A stretch of 64,000 nucleotides of DNA, taken from the NCBI GenBank assembly GCA_023432805.1, contig JAEYUG010000057.1, forward strand, positions 1 to 64,000, written 5' to 3'. The DNA comes from Bacteroidota bacterium. Its GTDB lineage: Bacteria > Bacteroidota > Ignavibacteria > SZUA-365. Shown here in pieces: positions 52,216 to 62,400 of the stretch (within the stretch, counting starts at the first letter, position 1; each line of letters opens with the position of its first letter). The notes under the pieces are model-generated. The model searched no databases and had not been told where the DNA came from. It was given only the letters and a program-made list of their open reading frames with translations. The position numbers and the translations under genes were made by a program.

Positions 52216-53406
52216 ATGCCCCGCAAGGAAAACCTGTATGCAGAGAGCGGCATGCTCCAGGCGATGGACTCCTTCAACAAGGACATGGCCGAGGTCGCCG
52301 GCCGCGTCAAGGAGACCAATCGCAAGTTCGCGGTGACGAGCTTCCTCGACAATCTCGGGCAGATGAACCAGCCCCGGAACTACGAGAAGATGCGTGCCGA
52401 TCTGGAGGAGGCGACCAAGCTGGCCGAACTGCCGCAGTCGTCGGACCCCGCGGTGCTCGCCCGCGCCGTGCAGGAGTCGCAGCAGAAACTCGCGGCCATG
52501 CAGCAGATGGCGGCTCTCGACGAGATGCAGCGACAGGAACTCAAGGACCGGTACGTCAACGACAATCTCTCGCTCATCTCGATGATGAACGATGACGAGA
52601 AGGCCTCGCTCTCCTATGCGTTTCCGAAGATCGCAGGCACCCTCGCGCAGTTCTCCCAGGGCAATCCGTTCGCGCGCGCACTCGGCGGCAGGGGGACCGG
52701 CCCGGACTGGGAGTACCACGAGTGGGAGACGGGCGGCATGTCGAAGGTCGTGGCGTTCGACAAGAGCACCGGCACGCACCGGGTACTGGATCAGCAGTTC
52801 AACCCGATGATGGGGCTGGAGGCGACGAAGGCCTCTGCCGAGATCTCGCGCATTGCCTCCGACATCCAGATGAACACCATCAAGGCACAGCAACTCATGC
52901 GTGACGGGCAGCTCCCGTCCGTGTTGCGCGTGGGTGACCGCGAGACCAAGTACGTCGATCTGCCGAGCACGTGGGAGAACATGCCCGAGAAGGACCGGAA
53001 GGCATGGGCGGCAATGCAGGCCGCACCGCACGGCAACGACTTCCTCGAATTTGATCCGTCCATCCCCGGACGTCTCGGTGTGGTCGTGCGCATGAAGGAT
53101 CCGGCGGCCGCAGGCGGCGGCGGGGGCGGTGGCGCAAGTTCGATGAGCGGTCCGGAGGTCTCGCTGCTGAAGGAGACGAACGATCTGTCCGCCAAATACA
53201 ACAAGGGCAGGGACATGGTCGAGGAGGCGAACCGTCTGGCGAAGGTCCACGGATGGAAGACCCCGGTCAAACTCTGGATCGACACGCCGAACGGTCCGAG
53301 ACAGGAGAGCATGACCCCGCAGGATTATCTGCGTCTCGGTTACCGGCAGATCAATGAGGTCGCACCCATTCTCGGAAGACCGACCTGGGGGCCGAAGAAG
53401 AAGTAG
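52216..53406 (+). CDS. Internal virion protein candidate, 396 aa
   Basis: A mostly helical protein (MLQAMDSFNKDMAEVAGRVK; LARAVQESQQKLAAMQQMAA) with a central alpha/beta portion and a Gly-rich linker before a C-terminal helical domain (VSLLKETNDLSAKYNKGRDM). No family is recognised. Its position directly before the giant gene and after two ejection-type genes suggests an internal core protein. Confidence 0.55.
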   Translation: MPRKENLYAESGMLQAMDSFNKDMAEVAGRVKETNRKFAVTSFLDNLGQMNQPRNYEKMRADLEEATKLAELPQSSDPAVLARAVQESQQKLAAMQQMAALDEMQRQELKDRYVNDNLSLISMMNDDEKASLSYAFPKIAGTLAQFSQGNPFARALGGRGTGPDWEYHEWETGGMSKVVAFDKSTGTHRVLDQQFNPMMGLEATKASAEISRIASDIQMNTIKAQQLMRDGQLPSVLRVGDRETKYVDLPSTWENMPEKDRKAWAAMQAAPHGNDFLEFDPSIPGRLGVVVRMKDPAAAGGGGGGGASSMSGPEVSLLKETNDLSAKYNKGRDMVEEANRLAKVHGWKTPVKLWIDTPNGPRQESMTPQDYLRLGYRQINEVAPILGRPTWGPKKK

Positions 53407-53445
53407 GACCATTCATCATCACTCATGACGTAGGACGATAGACAT

Positions 53446-56400
53446 ATGTCGAAAACGAAGCGGCCGCTCGGAAAGGAGCCTGACGTCTCCGATCTGGAAG
53501 CCAATCCCCATGCTTCTGAGATTCGCCGTGCGGACGCACGGATGCGCGACCTTGTTGGACGGATCCATGCCGGTCGCGAGCGGGGAGGAACGCCGACCGA
53601 TCAGATGCTCCGACTCGCCGCGTCCATCGAGGGAGAACAGCACCGGTTCAATCAGGCACAGGCGGCGGCGGAGGCCCAGGGAGGCGCCGTCCCTGCAGCA
53701 GACCCCACGACGGTCCAGCCACTCGATCCCGCCTTCACCGAGGCGATGGACTGGGGCAGACAGGCGCGACTCAACGCGCCGGTCTATGAAGGGCAGCGGG
53801 AGACGTATCAGCAGGCTTACCGCGAGCTGTACGACAAGCTGACGGGCGAGGCCTATGCGGACCGCGGCGAGCAGCTGCAGGCGCTCATGGACTCCTTCAC
53901 TCCGCGCAGGGAGGTCACCTACATCGACCCGCAGAAGGAGCGCGCACGACAGGCGGGGATGAACATCGACCCGCGTGTGACCGCCCGCAACTACGATCCG
54001 GACAATCCCGATGCGCGCATCAAGCTGTTCGTGCCCGAGGGTGCGAAGGTTCTCGACGAGAAGGTCTACGAGGGGGAAGACAACTACTCACCCCGTGTGA
54101 AAGCCGAGATGCTCCGTCAGGAGGAGAATCGCAAGCGGTACTGGGGCAACCGGATGCGCGAGTCCGTCGCCGTCTCGCGTGGAGAGGAGACCTTTCCCTC
54201 GCAGGCACCGGTCGCGATCCAGCCCGAGGGTGCACGCCGGAAGCGCACGGAGATCGAGAACCTTCTCGGTGTGGACCTCGGGGCCGCAGGGGAGGCGCTC
54301 GACATCGCGATGGGACTGACGGCGAATCCGGTGGATGTGACCCGGTACGGACTGGCGCGTCTGTCGAACATGCTCGGACTGACCGACACGCCCGAAGAGG
54401 AGTTCGATGCATCATGGCACATGCTGCGTGGCCGCGCAGAACGCGGTGTCAAGGCCTTCACGAACCCGGAGACGCCCGGAGAGATGGCGTTCTCAGTCGG
54501 CGTGGACGCACTCGCAACCTACCTGACCGTCGGCGCGTCGAAGGCGGTCACGGGACTGAGCACGACACGAACGCTCGCCACGGCAGCGAAGGGATTCGCA
54601 GGGGGGCTCGCGACGAACTTCGGAACGACCTCAATGATCGATGCGGTCAAGAAGGTCTACTACGATCCCGTGGCGCGCGGCAAGCGGACCTTCGAGCCGC
54701 AGGAGGCACGCCAGTACCTGCAGGACACCTATGGCGTGTATGCGGGCGCGCTATCGGACGATGAGGCCTCGCGTCTGGCGCGGGCCATGAACAACCAGAT
54801 GGCCGATGCGACGTTCAACCTCAACCCGTTCGGCATGGCCGACAGGGATCCGATCATCCAGGGCATCATGTACGGCCTCGATGCGGGCGCGGGAATGCTC
54901 GGGGGCGCAGGACAGTTCGATCCGCTGCAGGAACGGGAGGCCATCACGACGCTCGCTCCCAAGCTGTTCGACCTCAAGCCCGCCAATCCGCTCGAAGGCG
55001 GGGACTTCGCAAAGGACGTCCACGACCTTCTGGAACTGATCGCACAGGGCGAGGCCAAACGCAAATCCATACCCGAGGCGGCGAAGTGGGCAGAGCAGAT
55101 CACGGCGGCTCTGCCGTACATGTACCGCATGATTGCCGAGCAGAAGATGCTCGGTGCGGCCGGTGAGATCAACCTGAAACTCGGCCTCAAGCGTCTCGTC
55201 CGGGATGCGACGGAACTGATGCGCAATCCGGAGAAGAGCGCGGCCCTCGCGCGTCTCGGCAAGGCGCTGTTCACCGATGGTCCCGAGACCCTCGGTAAGA
55301 TCATGCTGCGATCCTATGCCGGTGCGCTCACCGAGGGCATCGTCCCTGTCGCGCGTGACGGGCAGTACCTGTACGGCAAAATGCTTGAGGACGGCGCGTC
55401 TCCGGGGGAGGCGTTCTTCGGATCCTACTTCACGAGCCTGACCTCGCGCGCGTTCGAGCGCATCAGCGAGTCGGGTCTGGTGCCGATCGGGCAGTTCGGC
55501 AATGCGCTCTCGAAGTCGTTCTTCCGACGGTTCGGGACGAACATTTTCCGTCGGGCGTTCGGTGAATACAGCGAGGAGGCTGCGACCGATGTGGCCACCT
55601 ACCTGACCGAAGAGGCCACGGGCGTGCCCCGCGACTACCGGCAGCAGCCCTTCCGTCCGATCCTCCTGGGCGGTGGTGTGTCCGAGGCCATCGCAGGGGA
55701 CTGGCAGAACGAGGCGGTGCAGCAGGCCATCGGGGAGTTCGTGGTGTCGGCGGGCATCGGCGCGATCATGGGGACGGCGCGCATGGCACGGCATCCGTTC
55801 GGGTCAATGCACAGCGCGGTGCAGTCGCTGCAGAACGACGGACTGTTCATGTCCTACGTCGACCGGGGACTGCGCGAGAAGTACGGATGGACCGACACGC
55901 AGATCGCCTCGACGAGCGCGATCGACCGGTCGACCGAATACTACGCGGCCAAGTACAACCTGACCGACGCGAAGAAGAAGCAGCTGCGGCAGGCCATCGA
56001 ACTCAACGTCGTCGGCAAGGGTGCCTCCGCACTCGCCGAGACCATCGCCCGCGACTACGAGGCGTTCATGGGCATGCACGGCGGGACCGAGAACTTCGCC
56101 AAGCTGCAACGGGACATGGAGGAGGACCGCATGACCGAGGGACTCGCGTGGTTCTGGAAGCCCGACGCCACGCGGACGGCAGCCGAGACGGTCATCAATC
56201 ATGACGCGAAGGATCCCGTGGCGGGTGATCCGCACGTCGAGGAGGTCCGCAGACGCGCCGAGATGCGCGAGATGGCCCGGACCATGCCCACACCCGAGAT
56301 GAACGCGGAGGGAGACCAGACGGCCTTCACTCGTCCGCGTGCGACCGGCCCGCGCCAGATGTTCCGCGAACCGGACCGGATGGAGTCGAACCAGACGGGT

Positions 56401-59400
56401 GTGATCGCCGAGCCCGAGGCGACGGCCGAGGACGTGAGCGGAGTGGCCGCGTACTTCGCCGAGAAGGCCATCGTGCGCAACAGGAAACTTCTGAAGAAGG
56501 ACGAGCACTCCACGGCCATCACGAAGATGAGTCGCGTGGTGGAGAAGGGCATTGCGGCCGGCAAGGATCCCGACGCCATCATCGAGGATGTGTTCGCGAC
56601 CGGACTGCGGTTCCGCGACAAGAGCGCCTCCGATGTGCTGCGTGCGTTCATCGGCATGAAGTACAAGGGGGAGACGATCGCAACGTTCGAGGATGCGGTG
56701 CGTGCCGCACGTCCCGAAGGGGCACGTCCCGAGGGCGCACAGATCCCGCCCACTCCGACCGAGACGCGCAGTCTCGCGGAACAGAACAGGGAGATCCGCG
56801 CGCGGATTGCCGAGCGCGACGAACTCGCACGGGAACTGGAGGCATTCGACGAGCGTCTGGCCGCGGAACGTGCCACGCGCGATGGGTCCACTCCTGCCGT
56901 TCAACCGGAGACGAACGAGCGCGCGCCCGGGGAGGCGACAGGAGTGGACGCCCTACCTGCGGAGGGAACGCAGATGGAGATGTTCGATGCCGAGCCGATG
57001 CCGAGCGCACGGGAGGTGACCGAATCACAGCAGCGGACGAACACCGACGAGAAGGGCCGCAGGTGGTACACGGGTCCGCGTGGAGGCGTCTACTACCTCG
57101 CACCCGACGGCCGCAAGGTTCGTGGTCGTGCTGTCCCCGTGGGCGTGACGCCGCGTGATTCCCGTCTGCCCGAGGAGGAACCGGTCGTGATCCCGACGGC
57201 CGCAGCACCTCCGGTTCAGATCCGTCCGCGCACGGAGACGCCCGTGGAGTCGCCGGCGGCACCGGCATCAACAGAGGAGATCCCGCCGCCGACCGAGGAA
57301 CCGTCGGAGATGTTCGATCTGACCGACGACGAGGGGCGCGTGGTCGTGACCGATCCGACGATTCCCCGTGACGAGTACGGACGCATCATCGCCCCGCCGT
57401 CCCTGGAGTCGGAGTTCGATCTGCAGAAGGGCGTCCCGACCCGGCATGTCGGCAAGGGCCGCAGGAAGACACGGTCGCGCACCGAGGCCAAACGGGAGCG
57501 TGCCCGTGCACGACAGGCAGAGGTCGAGCAGGCGATCCGCAACAACCCCGAACTGGCCACCCGTCTCATGCGACGGTTCAAGGCCGCGTTCCCGTGGATC
57601 CGGGTCGAGAACATCGAGGGGCTGAAGGACAAGGACGGCACGCCGATCTACGGCATGTCGAGCCGTCTCGCATTCTGGATCGGCCTCGATGTCGCGCGCG
57701 GCCGTCTGGACACGATCCCGCACGAGTACGCGCACCAGTTCGTGCGCATGTTCCGGGGACATGATCTCATCGAGTCGGGCATCTCCCAGTACGGGACCGA
57801 GGAGGATCTGGTTGACCGGATCGGCAGAGAGGCGGTCACGCGCGCCGATGACGGCTTCCTCGTCTCGTGGATGAAGGACTTCACGCAGCTCGTGCGCGAG
57901 GTGTTCGGACGGGCCGAGCATGATTACGCCCGTGAGATCTCCCGGCAGCTCTACAAGGGCAACCGGACGATGACCCAGCAGACTCTGGCCGAGCGTCTCA
58001 TGCATGGACGGGCAAGCGTCACCCCGACCAACCGCGACATCCTCGAACGCGAGATGCACCTCGGCCGGCTTGGAGATGCCGCGGTGGATTACCAGACCGA
58101 AGCGCGTGCGGCACAGGCGGGCGTGACGGCGGCCGAGTACATCGGAGCGGCAGAACAGCGCGAGGCAGACGAGGGACGTCCCGGTCGCGAGAAGGCGTCG
58201 GGTGAGCGCCGTGGTGCGGAGGCGGTCACGTACTTCGAGGGATCCGTCGAGGAGCACTCGAGTCCCGCGCGCGGTCTGGTCACGACCATCGCCGCACAGA
58301 CGGGCCACACGATGGCCACCCCGCTCACGGATGTGGACCTGCTCAACATTCTCGAACTGCCCACGGCGCGTGCCGCCATCGACGCGATCATGCAGGCGGC
58401 GGAAACGAGCGAACGCCGTGTGCGCGAGGCCGTGCACCGGTGGGTGGCGCGCAACTGGACCCGCCGGGACTTCCCGAAGCTCAATGTGTGGATCGACCGC
58501 GAGGCCGAGGGCGCGCCGGGGATCCGCATCGACATCAACCAGAGCCGCATCGAGCGTGGCGAGGACGGGCGCGTGACCGCCGTGGACTTCGGCACCTACA
58601 CGAACGACAAGGGCAACCGGCTCATCACCTGGGAGATCGAACCCCTGCTCGTGAAGATGGCCAAGGTCGGCGAGTTCTTCGAGGCGATGGGACTGCGCCT
58701 GCGTCCGGGCGTGACGAGTCCGGTCTCGCGCATCAACACGGTCGGCACGACGAGTCAGGAGGCGTTCGACTACACCGAACTCGGCACGCTTGCAGGGTCC
58801 GATCCGCGCACCTACAACCGCATGGTGGCCGAACTCGTGCGCAACGGATTCATCCTCATCGGCCCTCCCGGCAAAAACGACAGCTTCATCACGCTGAACG
58901 TCGACATGAGCGGGAACGCGCCGATCACTCCGGCGGTGTACGAGCGGTTCGCCCAGGCGATCACCCTGTACGAGCAGCATCTCGACAAGAACAAGCGCGG
59001 CTGGCGCGACACCCCGTCGGGCAAGGAGCACATGCAGATGCGCGCCCGTCTCGAACAAGCCTACGTCGAGGAGGGTTCAGGCAGGATGGTGCCCGACATC
59101 ACCCTCGTCAATCAGGCACTGACCCGCACCGAGCAGATGCTGGCGATCCAGACCGCGTTTCTGACCTGGTCAATGGGACCAGAGTGGGCCAAGAGCGGCA
59201 TCAAGGTCTTCAAGTACATGAACACCCTTGCCGCCGCCGAGCAGCAGTCCATCGCCGAGTTCGCCGACGAGGCCGTTCGCGAGGCCGCGGGAGAGGCCAT
59301 GGCCGAGTACTGGGCCACGCTCCCTGCCGACATGCGTGCGATCCACGAGCGAGCGCAGAGGGGACTCAGCGAGGTTGTCGCGCCCAACATCTCCGAGGAG

Positions 59401-62400
59401 GAGATCCGGTCAGGCAAGATGAAGGACGACTGGAACATCGCGGCCCGTCTGGCCACGCAGGGATTCACACTGACGAAAAGCGGCGTGGCCTTCAAGATGC
59501 AGAACGGCCAGTACGTGCCGGGATCGGTGCGCATGGTCATGGCCATCGTGGATCACGACACGTACATCGACGGCGTGCCGCTCGGTGATGGATCCTCGCT
59601 GATCAGTCCGGGTGCCTCGGTGGTGCAGGACCGCGCGCACGGCGATCCGAACGGTGACGTGAAGTTCCACAAGGTCCGCATGTTCATCCCGTGGCGCGGT
59701 CGGAAGGATCCCCTGCTCTGGAAGGGACAGTTCGACGTGGCCGCCGGCATGGTGCTCGACGTCATGGAGCGCAACGGCATCGGTCTGGTCGTGTTCGATT
59801 CGACGGTGAAGGTGGGCAGGGACTCCCGTGCCCGCAAGCACAGGAAGAACGACAAGCCCGTCTTCCAGAATGTCTCGGACATGGTCCGGGAGGGCATCCA
59901 CGGCTCGATGGCCGGCACGGACTGGTATCTGGTGGACCCTGCGGTGATCTCGAAGGCGAACGATGCGACGAGCAAGGCAGGGCATACGACCTCGCTCGTC
60001 ACGCAGTTGCTGTACGCGAATGCAATCAGTCCCATCGTCAACCCCGCATGGGAAAAGGTCTACACCACCATGCGGAAGACTCTGGCGCGTCTGTCTGCCG
60101 GGGCACGCGATTTCCTGTATGAAGTGCATGGAAGCCCGACCCTGCTGCGTGCCGTCTATGAGAAGGGCGAGGAGGACGAATACGCGAGCGAACCCGAGCA
60201 GATCCTGCGCGCCATGTTGCGCAAGGACAAGGGACGCACGCCCGGTCTGGTGGCACTTCCGCACTGGCGTGCGGCCACGAACTCCGCGTCGGTGCGCACC
60301 GTGCTCGATCAGCTGTTCGACGATCAGGGCTCGATGCGCGTGATCGGGCAGGGCGCGTTCCTGCGTGCGGACAACGGCGTGCTCGACGGGGTGAACCTCG
60401 CGGCGATCATCGAGGCGGGTGGCATCGAGGCGGCGATGAAGTACTGCGACATCACCGAGATCGTGCCCTACGGTGATCGGGGCGTGGATCCGGAGATGCA
60501 CGAGGAGATCATGCGCAAGATGTGGCAGGAGGACAACGCCGACCGCCACAAGGGCACGAAGGTCACCAAGCTGCTCGAGGATCAGCTGCAGGAGTGGCGC
60601 TCGTACTCCGACGAGGCATTCCAGGCCATGATCATCTCTCGTGGGTGGGGGGTGGTCGAGGCGGGCGGCAGGAAGTACATGGTCAAGGGCGACGGACGCT
60701 TGAAGGCCCGCGTCGATGGTGCGGTTCCTGTCGTGCTTGCCTACAACAAGGCAAAGAAGATGGGGCTCACGGTCGGTGACAAGATGATGGCCGTGGCCTA
60801 CCCGACCGACGCCCCGCACAACGCGCAGGCCTGCGTGATCGTGGGCGTCTCGAAGGGCGTCAATGACTGGATGAGCTACTCCTCGAAGGTCGTGCAGAAA
60901 CTCGGCAAGGATCATGACGGCGACAAGCTGAGTCTGTACGGTCCCTCGGAAGGATACTGGCGGGGCGAGGTGAAGCGGCTCGAAGGAGAACTCAAGGCCG
61001 CGTACCTCAAGGGACACGACGAGGAGCGGATGGAGGACCTCCAGCGCGACATCGATCTGGCCCGCGCGCGTGCCCGTCACGGATTTCAGGAACTCTCGCG
61101 GGAGTCGTTCGACGCCCTCTGGAAGCACTATGCCTCCGACGCGGTGCAGAACTACGTCACGGATCTCTACGGGAAGATCGGCATCAAGACGCCGTTCGAC
61201 GGATCGGCCATCGGGTTCATCAAGAACACGGTCTGGACCTTCAAGCAGCCGTGGGAGAAGGCCATCAAGGCCGAGAACAGACGCAGGGAGAAGGAGGGCA
61301 GACCGCCGCTGACCGATGCCGAGATCGAGGCAGAGGACAAGTACCGGAATCCTTACCCGTACTCGATCCTGACGCCGAAGGGCAGCGCTATGCTGATGAA
61401 GGATTATGTCGGACAGACCGGCGACCTGATCGCATACGTGGCCGGCACGCGCAACAAGATCGAGTACGTCATCCAGAACTTCGAGGCGATTCTGAGACAT
61501 TCGGGTGTCCCCGAGGAGGAGATAGCACAGCGGGTCCGGATGCTCACCATTCCGTCGAAGGGCAAGCTCTCTCCCCTCGACAAGATCGCCGTGGTCGGGT
61601 CGCTTCTGACGCACCATGCGGTCGATGCCCCGAAGGAGGAGGCCATCTTCGAGTACGGGTTCGATCCGGGTGCATACTTCACCTGGGCCTACAAGGAACT
61701 CGGACTGACGAAGGAACAGATCGCCCCGTTCGCGGGAAGCGAACCCGGCACCACGAGTCAGTACAAACTGCTCCGGTCGGCGATGAAGGCCCGTCCCTGG
61801 AGCATGAACGTCCATGCGGGTGACCAGCACGACGGTGCGACGAAGAAGGCCATCCCCGAGTCGCGTCTAGCGGCACTGCATGTGGCGTGGGCACGGCGTC
61901 AGTCCCTCGGTGCGGGATCGCTCATGGACATGCTGCCCTACGGGTTCTCCGAACTCGGGTCGCTCTCGATCGATCCTGCGACGTATCAGGACCAGATCCT
62001 CCCGGCGGTGGTCGACCAGATCGCACAGTCGGTCGGGTTCATGTCCACGTTCGGACCGCAGGCGAAGGACGGCGGCTTCCACCTTTTCACCTCGCAGTCC
62101 CGCGTGCGGCAGCTGACCGATCAGGAGAAGGCCTCGGCGCTCGGAGCCATCAGGCAGGGTGTCCGAGAGCGGGACGGGACGGCACGCCAGGTCGCCTTTG
62201 CTCTCCTGCAGGCACAGGCATACGACGAGTTCAACACGTCCGGTCGTCCGAAGGAGAAGGGCAACCACACGCAGGACAGTGCCGTTGCGCGCTACATCGA
62301 GATGCTCGAGATCAACCCGAAGCGGAATCCGATCATGGAGATCTTTCCGATGTTCGCCGAGAACCTCGCGGGACATCTCCACCGGATGAAGACGCCCATG

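Noticed and set aside
60880..60930. Giant protein as a T7/N4-type single-subunit RNA polymerase
   Set aside because: No T7-family motifs A, B or C were seen. The DHDGD motif and preceding barrel fit the two-barrel family instead.
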